From Mariniphaga sp. (GTDB lineage Bacteria > Bacteroidota > Bacteroidia > Bacteroidales > Prolixibacteraceae): DNA of 64,000 nucleotides. The DNA is taken from contig JAGXGA010000017.1 of NCBI GenBank assembly GCA_024636975.1, positions 62,001-126,000 on the forward strand, in the 5' to 3' direction. How positions within the stretch are numbered: position 1 is the stretch's first letter; each line of letters opens with the position of its first letter. This document shows, one piece after another, positions 1 to 8,904 of the stretch. A program made the translations under genes and the position numbers. The notes beneath the pieces are model-generated. The model was not told where the DNA came from and made no database searches. It saw nothing but the letters and a program-made list of their open reading frames with translations.

Positions 1-394
1 GTTTTGAAGGATTTTTAAAAGCCGGATCGTTTTTATCTACTTCAACAAGTGTTACCATGGTGATCACATTTTTGCGAATTCCATACTTATTGAGCACGTT
101 ACGCACAATGCGTTCAATCATGTACCCGATACCTCCCTGCGAGTCGGCAACGCATATGTCGAGTGGCATGGGAGCAATCTGGTACATTTTTTCCCCCGCA
201 TCGTTGCGCATCAGTATGTTGCCCACCTGTGGACCGTTTCCATGGGTTATTACCAGTTCGTAACCGTCTTTTATCAGGTGAATCAGATTCTCCACCGTTT
301 CTGTTGCATTCAGTTCCTGCTGTTCAATTGTTCCTTCTTCGTTGTCGCGTAAGAGGGCATTACCCCCTAACGCCACTACTGCCAGCTTTTCCAT
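1..394 (-). CDS. arcC: Carbamate kinase, N-terminal part (runs off window)
   Basis: Carbamate kinase makes ATP and carbamate from carbamoyl phosphate and ADP in the cytoplasm, the last step of the arginine deiminase and related fermentations. The reading frame starts at the ATG on the reverse strand at 394 and is open to the window edge, giving about 131 residues of a family that is normally near 310. Visible amino-acid-kinase signatures are GGNAL at residues 10-14 and THGNGPQVGN at 50-59, both typical of ArcC. A TATGTTTG box lies 22 bp upstream of the start. The gene is divergent from ftsK across a 553-bp region holding a palindromic repeat. Neighbouring arginine or citrulline genes, if any, lie outside the window. 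Confidence 0.93.
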   Translation of the reverse strand, partial: MEKLAVVALGGNALLRDNEEGTIEQQELNATETVENLIHLIKDGYELVITHGNGPQVGNILMRNDAGEKMYQIAPMPLDICVADSQGGIGYMIERIVRNVLNKYGIRKNVITMVTLVEVDKNDPAFKNPSK

Positions 395-415
395 ATGTTT
401 ATTTTTGACCGGCAA

Positions 416-423
416 CAAACATA
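416..423 (-). promoter_or_regulatory. Putative -7 box of arcC promoter
   Basis: Reverse-strand TATGTTTG matches the Bacteroidota -7 consensus TAnnTTTG exactly and sits 22 bp before the carbamate kinase start. I see no clear TTTG -33 box, so the call rests on the -7 match and position. Confidence 0.45.
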
Positions 424-497
424 GAAAAAAGGCTGAAAAAAAGTAATGGAGTTTAATCAGCTTTTAATGTCTTATAAAAAAGACCTGAGCCATATCA

Positions 498-607
498 AAT
501 TCAATGTTAACTCAGTTCAAACTTAGTATTAACTCAATGTAAATTCAATTATAATTGAGTTTACATTGAGTTAATACTGAATTAATATTGAGTTTACATT
601 GAGTTTG
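498..607. repeat. Palindromic repeat element, copy A
   Basis: AT-rich element centred on the palindrome CAATTATAATTG (546-557; axis between 551 and 552). The arms 527-551 and 552-576 pair over 25 bp with a single mismatch. Outside the core the sequence keeps repeating ~11-bp units of the type TTGAGTTTACA or its complement. A homologous element lies at 51432-51543: the 25 nt of the left arm are identical, and the 38 nt before that align without gaps with six differences. Copy A lies in the divergent gap between arcC and ftsK. It codes for nothing. It could be a REP-like dispersed repeat, a MITE remnant, a protein-binding array or a curved promoter-region element. Confidence 0.85.
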
Positions 608-910
608 CACCGTCTGAGGTATAGTTTAAACAGGAATGAGAACAGTTGTTTTTCGTTTGTTACCGGTTCAATAAGATTCGTGACAACATGAGGGGAAACT
701 TTAAAAAATAAAATATTTTTCAGGGAGAAATATATTTATAAAAATGCACCATTCAACCATACAATAAATTGTATGGTTATTAAGTTAGAAATATAGAGAC
801 GTTTAGTGCTGATTATCCGTGAGATATATAAATTGCGCGGGCAGGTTTATTTTCTGTTCACAGCGGGCTTTTTTAAGGGAACTGAAAACGGGCAACCTGA
901 ATATTTTACT

Positions 911-918
911 TAAATTTG
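911..918 (+). promoter_or_regulatory. Putative -7 box of ftsK-lolA promoter
   Basis: TAAATTTG fits the Bacteroidota TAnnTTTG box and lies 29 bp before the chosen ftsK start at 948. Its position argues that the longer reading frame from the GTG at 819 is not the real start, because transcription would begin downstream of that codon. Confidence 0.5.
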
Positions 919-947
919 CACACTTATTTACACGAGGGGAAGTAATA

Positions 948-3356
948 ATGGCAAGCAAAACTACGAAACCAACAAATTCCAGACGGAAGAAGAAAAAAAC
1001 AAGTAATCCGGTAAACAAAGAAAAATTCAGGTTTATTCTTGGACTTTTTGTTTTATTGATTTCTGCATACCTTCTTATTTCATTTATTTCATTTTTATTT
1101 TACGGAGCTGCCGACCAGAGCAAGCTCGATTTGCCCTGGAGCCAGCTGGTATTCGAATCAGATATTCATGTTGGCAACAAAGCCGGCAAAACAGGCGCCT
1201 GGCTTGCTGAGGTATTCATGAACAGAGGATTTGGCTTTGCTTCTTTTCTTTTTATATACCTGCTGATAATTATCGGGTTTAGAATAATGAAAATAAGGCT
1301 TGTTAAGTTCAGACGTTCGTTGGTGTTCAGCCTGTTACTAATTATTTGGTTTTCGTTAACTGCAGGATTTGTATTCCCAATTACCGATGCGGCTTCTTTC
1401 ATTTATCCCGGAGGGCGGTATGGGTTTATCCTGAGCAACTGGCTCAGTTCACTTATTGGATTTACCGGACTGGCATTACTGCTTTTTATATTGCTGCTTT
1501 CAATTATTGTGTTTCGTTTTGAAAAAGCTTATGCCTTGCTTTCGGGCCTGATGATTTGGGAAAGAAAGGAAAAGCCCATTGAAGAAAATGCAGAAGAAGT
1601 AATACAAACAAAAGAAGAGGCTGCCGACAATTCCATTTCGAAAGTGATTGAGGAGGACGATGTGGTGCAGGCACTTTTCGGGCCGGATGATGATGACGAT
1701 GATCAGCTTGAATTGGAAAGTATCAGGGAACCCCGGAAAGAGCCTGCAAATGCAACGAAGGCAAAACCTGATTCAGACGGACTGGAACTGATGGTCCATG
1801 AGCGGGCTGAAGAAGAAGAGGCCGACGGTGACTTGGCTGAAAATGGAATGGAAGCTTATGATCCTACACTGGAGCTGTCGAAATACAAATTTCCGACACT
1901 TGAATTTCTCGAAGATCACCGTTCCGGGAATGCCGAAGTAAGCAACGAAGAGTTGATTGCCAACAAGAATAAAATTGTGGAAACCCTGCGGCATTATAAA
2001 ATTGAGATTACCAAAATAAGGGCTACAATTGGTCCTACCATTACTTTATACGAGATTGTTCCTGCACCTGGTATCCGGATTGCCAAAATTAAGAACCTCG
2101 AAGATGACATAGCCTTAAGTCTTGCTGCGTTGGGTATCCGTATTATTGCACCCATCCCCGGGCGGGGAACCATCGGGATTGAGGTACCAAACCAAAATCC
2201 TGAAATTGTTTCCATGCGGTCGATTTTGAGCTCACGTAAATTCCAGGAGAGCACTGCAGAACTGCCCATTGCGCTGGGGAAAACCATATCAAATGAAACA
2301 TTCCTGATCGACCTTGCTAAAATGCCGCATATACTTGTTGCCGGTGCTACCGGCCAGGGGAAATCGGTGGGGATTAATGTGGTGATTACTTCGCTGCTTT
2401 ATAAGTTGCATCCTTCGCAGTTAAAGTTCGTATTTATCGACCCGAAAAAGGTAGAGCTAAACCTGTATTCGGTCCTTGAAAAACATTACCTGGCTAAATT
2501 ACCTAATGACGACGAGCCGGTAATAACCGACATTCAAAAGGTGAAATACACGCTGAATTCGCTGAATGTGGAAATGGATCAGCGTTACGACCTGCTGAAA
2601 AAGGCCCATGCCCGTAATGTGAAGGAATACAATGGCAAGTTTATTAGCCGCAGGCTGAACCCTGAAAAGGGACATCGTTTTATGCCCTATATTGTAGTTG
2701 TGATCGACGAGTTTGCCGATTTAATTATGACAGCAGGCAAGGAAATAGAATTGCCTATAGCACGTATTGCGCAGCTTGCAAGGGCAGTGGGTATTCATAT
2801 GATAATTGCTACACAACGTCCTTCTACTAACATTATCACAGGGGTTATTAAAGCAAACTTCCCTGCACGGATCGCATTTAAGGTGGCTTCGATGATCGAC
2901 TCGAGAACCATTCTCGATACTCCCGGCGCCAATCAGCTTATTGGGAAGGGCGATATGCTCATTTCGGTTGGCAGTAACATGACACGTGTTCAATGTGCCT
3001 TTATCGATACCCCCGAGGTGGAGCAACTTTGTTCGTTCATCTCCGAACAGCAGGGGCTTCCTTCTGCATATTTGCTTCCTGAATATGTGGGTGATGATGA
3101 ACCAGGCCCCGGTGATGTTGACCTGAATAACCGTGACGATCTTTTCGATGATGCTGCCCGGATTGTGGTTGGCAACCAGATGGGGTCCACATCAATGATC
3201 CAACGTAAATTCTCGATCGGGTATAACCGCGCCGGCCGTATAATGGACCAGCTGGAAGCTGCTGGTGTGGTTGGTCCAAGCGAAGGAAGCAAAGCACGGC
3301 AGGTGCTAATCCAGGACGAATACAGTTTGGAACAGTTATTGAATAGCTTCAACTAA
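948..3356 (+). CDS. ftsK: DNA translocase FtsK/SpoIIIE
   Basis: Membrane-anchored DNA pump that moves the chromosome terminus through the closing septum and stimulates XerCD recombination. The 802-residue product has a basic N-terminus, four hydrophobic helices (about 27-52, 95-114, 124-144, 169-190), an acidic linker with a run of six Asp near residue 247, then the motor. Walker A is GATGQGKS at 466-473 and Walker B ends in IDEFAD with D587 and E588. The C-terminal 60 residues form the winged-helix gamma domain (QRKFSIGYNRAGRIMDQLE). I start it at the ATG at 948, not at GTG 819: the basic MASKTTKPTN opening, a GAGGGGA Shine-Dalgarno-like stretch and a promoter box immediately upstream all support this. 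lolA follows after 9 bp, probably in one transcript. Confidence 0.97.
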   Translation: MASKTTKPTNSRRKKKKTSNPVNKEKFRFILGLFVLLISAYLLISFISFLFYGAADQSKLDLPWSQLVFESDIHVGNKAGKTGAWLAEVFMNRGFGFASFLFIYLLIIIGFRIMKIRLVKFRRSLVFSLLLIIWFSLTAGFVFPITDAASFIYPGGRYGFILSNWLSSLIGFTGLALLLFILLLSIIVFRFEKAYALLSGLMIWERKEKPIEENAEEVIQTKEEAADNSISKVIEEDDVVQALFGPDDDDDDQLELESIREPRKEPANATKAKPDSDGLELMVHERAEEEEADGDLAENGMEAYDPTLELSKYKFPTLEFLEDHRSGNAEVSNEELIANKNKIVETLRHYKIEITKIRATIGPTITLYEIVPAPGIRIAKIKNLEDDIALSLAALGIRIIAPIPGRGTIGIEVPNQNPEIVSMRSILSSRKFQESTAELPIALGKTISNETFLIDLAKMPHILVAGATGQGKSVGINVVITSLLYKLHPSQLKFVFIDPKKVELNLYSVLEKHYLAKLPNDDEPVITDIQKVKYTLNSLNVEMDQRYDLLKKAHARNVKEYNGKFISRRLNPEKGHRFMPYIVVVIDEFADLIMTAGKEIELPIARIAQLARAVGIHMIIATQRPSTNIITGVIKANFPARIAFKVASMIDSRTILDTPGANQLIGKGDMLISVGSNMTRVQCAFIDTPEVEQLCSFISEQQGLPSAYLLPEYVGDDEPGPGDVDLNNRDDLFDDAARIVVGNQMGSTSMIQRKFSIGYNRAGRIMDQLEAAGVVGPSEGSKARQVLIQDEYSLEQLLNSFN

Positions 3357-3365
3357 AATTTTATA

Positions 3366-4016
3366 ATGAGATACATATTTTTACTTGGCATATTTATGGC
3401 TTTTGCCTTCATTGCCCCTGCACAGCAGGATTCAAAAGCCAAACAAATTCTTGATGAAGTGAGTAAAAAAACACGCTCGCTTAATACAATTGTTGTCGAT
3501 TTTGTTTTTACCATGGATAACGATGAGATGGATATTCATGAGGAAAACGAAGGAACACTGCAACTTAAAGGGCAGAAGTACGTTGTTGATCTTCCCGACA
3601 TTGGTGTAAAAGTATATTCTGATGGGGAAACTCTCTGGAACTATATGGAGGACGGTAACCAGGTTACCATTTCGTACCTCGAAGATGGCGGCAGTGAGCT
3701 CATGGATCCATCAACGGTGTTTACAATCTACGAAAAGGGTTTCCGTTCAACGTATGTTGGTGAGAAAAAGGAAGGAAACAAAACGTATCATCAGATTGAA
3801 CTTTATCCCGATTCGGAGGAATATGAAGTGGAAAAGATTTTGCTTTCAATCGATAATGCCGATAATATGATTAAGTCGGCCCGGTTATACGGTGTCGATG
3901 GTAATCTGTACGGAGTGGAAGTTACAGATATGAAAACAGGTACGGAACTTGCCGATTCTCATTTTGTTTTCAATCCGAAAGAATACAATGACATAGAGGT
4001 TATTGATTTTCGCTGA
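3366..4016 (+). CDS. lolA: LolA-family outer membrane lipoprotein carrier
   Basis: Periplasmic carrier that takes lipoproteins from the inner-membrane LolCDE complex to the outer membrane. The 216-residue protein starts with a signal peptide (hydrophobic to about residue 17, cleavage near APA-QQD at 19-20). The mature part has the LolA pattern: an N-terminal helix (KAKQILDEVSKKT) followed by antiparallel strands, with YSDGETLWNY in the middle and a long C-terminal strand region. Known of the group: Bacteroidota carry lolA directly after ftsK, as here with a 9-bp gap. The last 17 bp overlap the 3' end of pyk on the other strand. Family membership is clear from the overall pattern rather than from a catalytic motif, since the family has none. 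Confidence 0.9.
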   Translation: MRYIFLLGIFMAFAFIAPAQQDSKAKQILDEVSKKTRSLNTIVVDFVFTMDNDEMDIHEENEGTLQLKGQKYVVDLPDIGVKVYSDGETLWNYMEDGNQVTISYLEDGGSELMDPSTVFTIYEKGFRSTYVGEKKEGNKTYHQIELYPDSEEYEVEKILLSIDNADNMIKSARLYGVDGNLYGVEVTDMKTGTELADSHFVFNPKEYNDIEVIDFR

Positions 4017-5475
4017 ACTCCCCTTCAGATGGCTTTTGGATTGTTGACTGAAATAACTTGATGGCCGTGGAAATTTCCATATAGGATGCTTCGGAATCCT
4101 TGCCAAACCTTCCGCCAACATAAATAACCAGGTCGTTCAGTTGAAGTACATTTTTCTTTAGCAGGGATTGAATTGCCGCTTTTTGAATCTTCAGGCGGTT
4201 TTTCTTTATCTCACCGAACGAGGGGAACACACCATAAGAAAGCGCCAGCTCACGCACCACATTACTGAAATGGCAAACTGCATAAATGGGTATTTGGGGT
4301 CGGTATGCCGACAGGTACCGTGCAGTTCTTCCGGTTGTGGTGGAAGTTACAATTGCGCGCGGGTTCAGATCACCGGCCGACCGTATGGCTGATTGTGCCA
4401 GGTAGGCAGGAATTTCATTCTTTACCGGGGGCAATACTGTTTCAAAATATTTGTTGCGGTCGGGCTCAACCTTCTCTGCAATGGTTACCATGGTTCTCAC
4501 AGCCTCTACCGGATATTTTCCAATGGCCGTCTCCCCGCTGAGCATAACAGCATCGGCACCGGAATAAACAGCGCTGGCCACATCGTTCACTTCGGCACGT
4601 GTAGGCCGGGGCTGCGTAATCATGCTGTGCAGCATTTGGGTTGCAACTATTACCGGCTTTTTATACAAGATGGCCTTACGTATAAGATTGCGCTGTACAA
4701 TGGGTATTTCCTCCGGCGGGATTTCAATCCCCAGATCACCGCGTGCAATCATTATCCCATAGGAATGGTCAAGTATTTCATCAATATTTACAACCCCTTC
4801 CATGTTTTCAATTTTCGCAATGATCTTTATCGGGCTGTTGTATTCATCGAGGAGTTTTTGCACTTCAAGCAAATCCTCCTTATTGCGCACAAACGAATGT
4901 GCAATGAAGTCGACCTGCTGTTCTGCGGCAAACTTTATAAACAATTTGTCTTTTTCGGATAGGGCAGGCAGATTGGTTATAACTCCCGGCACGTTAACAC
5001 TCTTGTTGTTTTTGATAATGCCACTGTTTTCGACTCTGGTTATTAAATACTCCGGATGTTTTTCAGTTACTACAGCAGCAATGGCGCCGTCATCAATCAG
5101 TATCCGGTTTCCCGGTTTAAGGTCGGAAACAAATCTGGAATGATTAACGCATACGTCGATACGATTTTCGGCATTGAAGGAATAGGAAAACCTTACTTCC
5201 TGGTTTTCCTGCACCAACAGCTCTCGTTGGAGGCTGCAGGTTCTTATTTCAGGTCCCTTGGTATCAATGAGTATGGCAATCTTATCTGAAACAGCACGTA
5301 TATCTTCAATGAGTTTTTTACCTGCTTCCGGTCCCAGGTGTGCTGTATTGAGCCGGGCAACATTTATTCCGGCATCATATAATACCTGAATGAAATTTTT
5401 ATTTGATTTAATATCCGATAAGGTTGCCACTATTTTTGTTTGTCTCATAACAAGGGTAATTTTGGGTTTTACCAT
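4000..5475 (-). CDS. pyk: Pyruvate kinase
   Basis: Converts PEP and ADP to pyruvate and ATP, the final step of glycolysis. Motifs in order: TKIVATLSD near the N-terminus, DTKGPEIRT, KIENMEG, ARGDLGIEIP (metal and substrate loop), MLHSMITQPRPTRAEVNDVASAV and SGETAIGKYP. The C-terminal regulatory domain is present and there is no extra PEP-utiliser domain; 491 residues is the usual length. The start is uncertain: ATG at 5475 gives a 9-residue extension, and a second ATG at 5448 gives MRQTKIVATLSD, which matches the typical family N-terminus better. It follows aroQ by 53 bp on the same strand. Its stop lies inside the 3' end of lolA, so the two convergent messages share 17 bp. Confidence 0.96.
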   Translation of the reverse strand: MVKPKITLVMRQTKIVATLSDIKSNKNFIQVLYDAGINVARLNTAHLGPEAGKKLIEDIRAVSDKIAILIDTKGPEIRTCSLQRELLVQENQEVRFSYSFNAENRIDVCVNHSRFVSDLKPGNRILIDDGAIAAVVTEKHPEYLITRVENSGIIKNNKSVNVPGVITNLPALSEKDKLFIKFAAEQQVDFIAHSFVRNKEDLLEVQKLLDEYNSPIKIIAKIENMEGVVNIDEILDHSYGIMIARGDLGIEIPPEEIPIVQRNLIRKAILYKKPVIVATQMLHSMITQPRPTRAEVNDVASAVYSGADAVMLSGETAIGKYPVEAVRTMVTIAEKVEPDRNKYFETVLPPVKNEIPAYLAQSAIRSAGDLNPRAIVTSTTTGRTARYLSAYRPQIPIYAVCHFSNVVRELALSYGVFPSFGEIKKNRLKIQKAAIQSLLKKNVLQLNDLVIYVGGRFGKDSEASYMEISTAIKLFQSTIQKPSEGEFSENQ

Positions 5476-5528
5476 CTGCAGAAGATTGTACTCCTCCGGT
5501 TATATAAAGCCTTCCCTGAACTTTTTGT

Positions 5529-5948
5529 TCAAAAGGTTGTGAAACTGTGTATGGCAAGTGCATATGAATTTAGGCCAAACCCCATAATACAGCCACGGCA
5601 TACGGGGCCTATTACCGATTTGTGCCGGAAATCTTCGCGGGTTAGTGTATTTGATATATGCACTTCAACAACAGGGGTTGTAATTCCGGCAATGGCATCG
5701 CGGATGGCTACCGATGTATGAGTGTATGCCCCGGCATTAATTATTATGCCATCAGTTGAAAATCCTTCCTCATGCATTTTATTGATTAATTCTCCTTCTA
5801 CATTCGATTGAAAATACGATAATTCAATTTCAGGAAAAGCAACTTTCAGCTTCTCATAATATTTATCAAAACTTTCTGAACCGTATATATTTTGCTCTCT
5901 TTTTCCAAGTAAATTTAAATTTGGTCCGTTGATAATCAATAATTTCAT
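5529..5948 (-). CDS. aroQ: 3-Dehydroquinate dehydratase, type II
   Basis: Third step of the shikimate pathway: removes water from 3-dehydroquinate to give 3-dehydroshikimate, in the cytoplasm. The 139-residue length is standard for the dodecameric type II enzyme. Signatures: NGPNLNLLGKREQNIYG at residues 7-23 with the catalytic Tyr at 22, NAGAYTHTSVAIRDA with the conserved Asn and His, and EVHISN followed by REDFRHKS (catalytic His and closing Arg). It is the first gene of an apparent aroQ-pyk pair and is divergent from xerD, separated by 131 bp of very AT-rich DNA. The start ATG is the only sensible one because the GPNLN loop begins within eight residues. Confidence 0.97.
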   Translation of the reverse strand: MKLLIINGPNLNLLGKREQNIYGSESFDKYYEKLKVAFPEIELSYFQSNVEGELINKMHEEGFSTDGIIINAGAYTHTSVAIRDAIAGITTPVVEVHISNTLTREDFRHKSVIGPVCRGCIMGFGLNSYALAIHSFTTF

Positions 5949-6079
5949 TCCATTTCTTTTTTAATATTTTTTATAGTAACTTTATAGTCAACAAAACGTA
6001 GTAAATATCATAATATTAAATATCATTCACTATTGGTTTTCAAATTTATTTAAATCAAATGATTTAAAAAATAAAATAA

Positions 6080-6985
6080 ATGGATATGAAATGGGAGGAA
6101 AGCAAAAAAAGTTATGAGAATTACCTGAAGCTCGAAAAGTCGCTGTCTTCAAATTCGATCGCTGCCTATATTAATGATATCAATAAGCTAACTGAATTTC
6201 TGGGCAACAGCTTTAAGAAAACCGGGCCTGACAGGGTGAAATTACTTCATCTGAAGAAATTTGTTGAATGGCTTAATGAAAAGGGGGTGAGTCCTCGTAC
6301 CCAGGCCAGAACGATTTCTGGCATTAAATCGTTTTATAAATATTTACTGATTGAGGGAAAGATTGAAAGCGATCCGACTGCTTTACTTGAGTCTCCCAAA
6401 ATAGGACGGAAGCTTCCCGATGTACTGTCGATGGAAGAGATTGATGAACTTATTGATGCAGTTGATTTGGACAAGCCTGAGGGGCAGCGCAATAAAGCCA
6501 TGCTTGAAACCCTTTACAGCTGCGGGCTTCGTGTTTCCGAACTGGTGAACCTGAAACAGACAAATATGTTTTTTGATGAAGGTTATGTCAAAATTGAAGG
6601 TAAGGCAGAGAAGGAACGTCTGGTTCCGGTTAGCAGCCGCGCCATTGAGGAAATTGAGAAATACATTCACGGGTACCGCGAAAGCCTTAAAATCCATAAA
6701 GAGAGTGCAAATATTCTTTTTCTGAACCGAAGAGGTAAAAAACTGAGCCGGGTAATGGTGTTTACTATAATTAAGAACCTAGCCGAGAAAATTAATCTGA
6801 ATAAAAAAATAAGTCCGCATACATTCCGTCACTCTTTTGCCACGCATCTCATAAACGGTGGGGCCGATTTAAGGGCAGTACAAGAAATGTTGGGACATGA
6901 GTCAATCCTGACAACAGAAATTTATACTCATCTTGATCGTGAATATCTGAAGGATACCATACATCAGTTTCATCCGCGTTCTTAA
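6080..6985 (+). CDS. xerD: Site-specific tyrosine recombinase XerD
   Basis: Resolves chromosome dimers at dif together with XerC and FtsK. The 301-residue product has an N-terminal SAM-like core-binding domain (residues about 5-90, YLKLEKSLSSNSIAAY) and a C-terminal catalytic domain with the full set of active residues: Arg in SCGLRVSEL, Lys in IEGKAEKERLVP, HxxR in HTFRHSFATHL, His in MLGHES and the Tyr nucleophile in IYTHLDREY. Length and the chromosomal setting (divergent from aroQ-pyk, a few kb from ftsK) mark it as the housekeeping enzyme rather than an element integrase. A second ATG six bases in is an equally possible start. A strong terminator follows directly. Confidence 0.94.
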   Translation: MDMKWEESKKSYENYLKLEKSLSSNSIAAYINDINKLTEFLGNSFKKTGPDRVKLLHLKKFVEWLNEKGVSPRTQARTISGIKSFYKYLLIEGKIESDPTALLESPKIGRKLPDVLSMEEIDELIDAVDLDKPEGQRNKAMLETLYSCGLRVSELVNLKQTNMFFDEGYVKIEGKAEKERLVPVSSRAIEEIEKYIHGYRESLKIHKESANILFLNRRGKKLSRVMVFTIIKNLAEKINLNKKISPHTFRHSFATHLINGGADLRAVQEMLGHESILTTEIYTHLDREYLKDTIHQFHPRS

Positions 6986-7000
6986 ATAAGATATTTTAGA

Positions 7001-7027
7001 AAAGAGGCCAACGGCCTCTTTTTTTTT
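7001..7027 (+). terminator. Rho-independent terminator of xerD
   Basis: Nine-base stem AAAGAGGCC / GGCCTCTTT (7001-7009 and 7013-7021) with an AAC loop, running into a tract of nine T residues. It lies 15 bp after the xerD stop. Confidence 0.9.
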
Positions 7028-7149
7028 GGAAGGTGTAATTGTTGAACAATTCTTCGGTTTGATTTTTAAAATATGTTAAGAGAATGTTTAATTGAAAAAT
7101 GAATTGAGCCAAATAAACCCTGCTTCTTAGGCAAAGTGGAAAATTAGAT

Positions 7150-7157
7150 TATTTTTG
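7150..7157 (+). promoter_or_regulatory. Putative -7 box of pckA promoter
   Basis: TATTTTTG matches TAnnTTTG and lies 53 bp before the pckA ATG, with the xerD terminator upstream, so pckA needs its own promoter in this gap. No convincing -33 box is seen. Confidence 0.5.
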
Positions 7158-7210
7158 TAATTAGGAATTAGAATAAGTTATCAGTTTATTAAGTTAATTA
7201 TTAGGTAGTT

Positions 7211-8836
7211 ATGAAAAAATTAGATTTAGTTAAGTACGGCATAACAGACGTACGGGAAATTGTCCACAATCCTTCCTTCGAGCAGCTTTTTGAAGAAGAA
7301 ATGCACTCCGATCTGGAAGGTTTTGAGAAAGGGCAATTGACTGAACTGGATGCCGTTAATGTAATGACGGGGATATTCACGGGCCGTTCACCAAAAGATA
7401 AGTTCATTGTTAAGGATGATACTTCAAAAGATACCATTTGGTGGACTTCACCCGAATCACCCAACGACAATAAACCTACAACACCTGAGGTATGGGCCGA
7501 ATTAAAATCGCTTGTTGCCAATCAACTCTCTGGCAAAAGATTATTTGTAATGGACACTTTTCTGGGTGCTAATGAAAATTCAAGACTGAAAGTTCGTTTT
7601 ATTGTTGAGGTTGCATGGCAGGCACATTTTGTTAAGAACATGTTCCTGAGGCCTACCGAAGAAGAACTGGAAAACTACGGCGAACCCGATTTTGTGGTTA
7701 TGAACGGTTCAAAAACTGTTAACACCAAATGGAAAGAGCACGGCCTGAATTCAGAAGTGTTTACTGTTTTTAATCTGACTGAAAGAATGCAGGTTATTGG
7801 CGGATCATGGTATGGCGGTGAAATGAAAAAGGGAATGTTTGCAATGATGAATTATTACCTTCCGCTGAATGGCATGGCATCGATGCATTGCTCGGCCAAT
7901 GTTGGTGAAGAAGACGACGTGGCTATTTTCTTCGGATTATCGGGAACAGGAAAAACAACACTTTCAACCGATCCGAAACGTAAGTTGATTGGCGATGATG
8001 AGCATGGCTGGGACAATGACGGTGTATTCAATTTTGAAGGTGGATGTTATGCAAAAACCATCAATCTCGATCCTGAAGCCGAACCTGATATTTACCACGC
8101 CATCAAAAGGGATGCTCTTCTGGAAAATGTAACAGTTGATGAAAACGGAAAGATTGATTTTAATGACGGTTCAGTAACTCAGAATACCCGCGTTTCATAC
8201 CCGATTTATCACATTGAAAATATTGTCAAGCCTGTTTCAAAAGCTGGTCACGCAAATAAAGTAATCTTCCTTACTGCCGATGCATTTGGTGTGATGCCTC
8301 CCGTATCAAAACTGACAGCTGAACAGACAAAGTATCATTTTCTCTCTGGATTTACAGCCAAGCTGGCTGGCACCGAGCGTGGAGTAACTACTCCTCAGCC
8401 TACCTTCTCAGCATGTTTTGGTGCTGCATTCCTGTCGTTGCATCCAACCAAATATGGCCAGGAGCTGGTTAAAAAAATGGAGGAGCACGGAGCAGAAGCA
8501 TACCTTGTTAATACAGGATGGAATGGAACAGGCAAACGTATCTCAATTAAAGATACGCGTGCCATTATCGATGCTATCCTTGATGGTTCCATCGAAAAAG
8601 CAAAAACAAAATTGATTCCTGTATTCAACCTGGAAGTGCCAACAGCATTGCATGATGTTGATCCAAATATCCTTGATCCACGTGATACTTATCAGAACAG
8701 GGAAGATTGGAACAATAAAGCCAAAGATCTGGCAGGACGCTTTATTAAAAACTTTGAAAAATATACCGACAATAAAGAAGGTAAAGCTTTGGTTGCTGCA
8801 GGTCCTCAACTTGACAAAAAAGAAATTATAGCTTAA
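7211..8836 (+). CDS. pckA: Phosphoenolpyruvate carboxykinase (ATP)
   Basis: Interconverts oxaloacetate + ATP and PEP + CO2 + ADP. In fermentative Bacteroidota it often runs towards oxaloacetate, feeding the malate-fumarate branch; that direction is inference here. The 541-residue protein shows [10 protein letters not shown] (substrate-binding Arg, near residue 57), the P-loop [11 protein letters not shown] starting at residue 242 with Lys248, the kinase-2 stretch [13 protein letters not shown] with metal-binding Asp, and [12 protein letters not shown]. These define the ATP-type family and not the GTP-type. Single gene, with its own promoter box upstream and a strong terminator downstream. fumC at 16690 would work in the same branch. 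Confidence 0.98.
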   Translation: MKKLDLVKYGITDVREIVHNPSFEQLFEEEMHSDLEGFEKGQLTELDAVNVMTGIFTGRSPKDKFIVKDDTSKDTIWWTSPESPNDNKPTTPEVWAELKSLVANQLSGKRLFVMDTFLGANENSRLKVRFIVEVAWQAHFVKNMFLRPTEEELENYGEPDFVVMNGSKTVNTKWKEHGLNSEVFTVFNLTERMQVIGGSWYGGEMKKGMFAMMNYYLPLNGMASMHCSANVGEEDDVAIFFGLSGTGKTTLSTDPKRKLIGDDEHGWDNDGVFNFEGGCYAKTINLDPEAEPDIYHAIKRDALLENVTVDENGKIDFNDGSVTQNTRVSYPIYHIENIVKPVSKAGHANKVIFLTADAFGVMPPVSKLTAEQTKYHFLSGFTAKLAGTERGVTTPQPTFSACFGAAFLSLHPTKYGQELVKKMEEHGAEAYLVNTGWNGTGKRISIKDTRAIIDAILDGSIEKAKTKLIPVFNLEVPTALHDVDPNILDPRDTYQNREDWNNKAKDLAGRFIKNFEKYTDNKEGKALVAAGPQLDKKEIIA

Positions 8837-8857
8837 TTACAAGTTAAACATTAGCCT

Positions 8858-8890
8858 AAAAAGCCCCGCCAATCCCGGCGGGGCTTTTTT
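8858..8890. terminator. Bidirectional terminator between pckA and MFS gene
   Basis: Stem GCCCCGCC / GGCGGGGC (8863-8870 and 8877-8884) with loop AATCCC, flanked by five A on the left and six T on the right. The A/T flanks let it serve both convergent genes. Confidence 0.92.
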
Positions 8891-8904
8891 AATAGTTTTA
8901 AGCA

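Noticed and set aside
498-607. CRISPR-like short repeats
   Set aside because: Units are ~11 bp, contiguous and palindromic, with no spacers of regular length and no cas genes in the window.
819-947. N-terminal extension of FtsK from GTG
   Set aside because: The -7 box at 911-918 and a Shine-Dalgarno-like GAGGGGA before ATG 948 place the real start downstream.
4393-4962. Long open frame on the plus strand opposite pyruvate kinase
   Set aside because: It lies inside pyk, has no start signal or recognisable domain, and its residue pattern is that of a reverse-strand shadow.
6080-6985. Integrase of a mobile element
   Set aside because: Length, catalytic set and position next to aroQ-pyk and near ftsK fit the housekeeping XerD; no attachment repeats, excisionase or cargo are seen.
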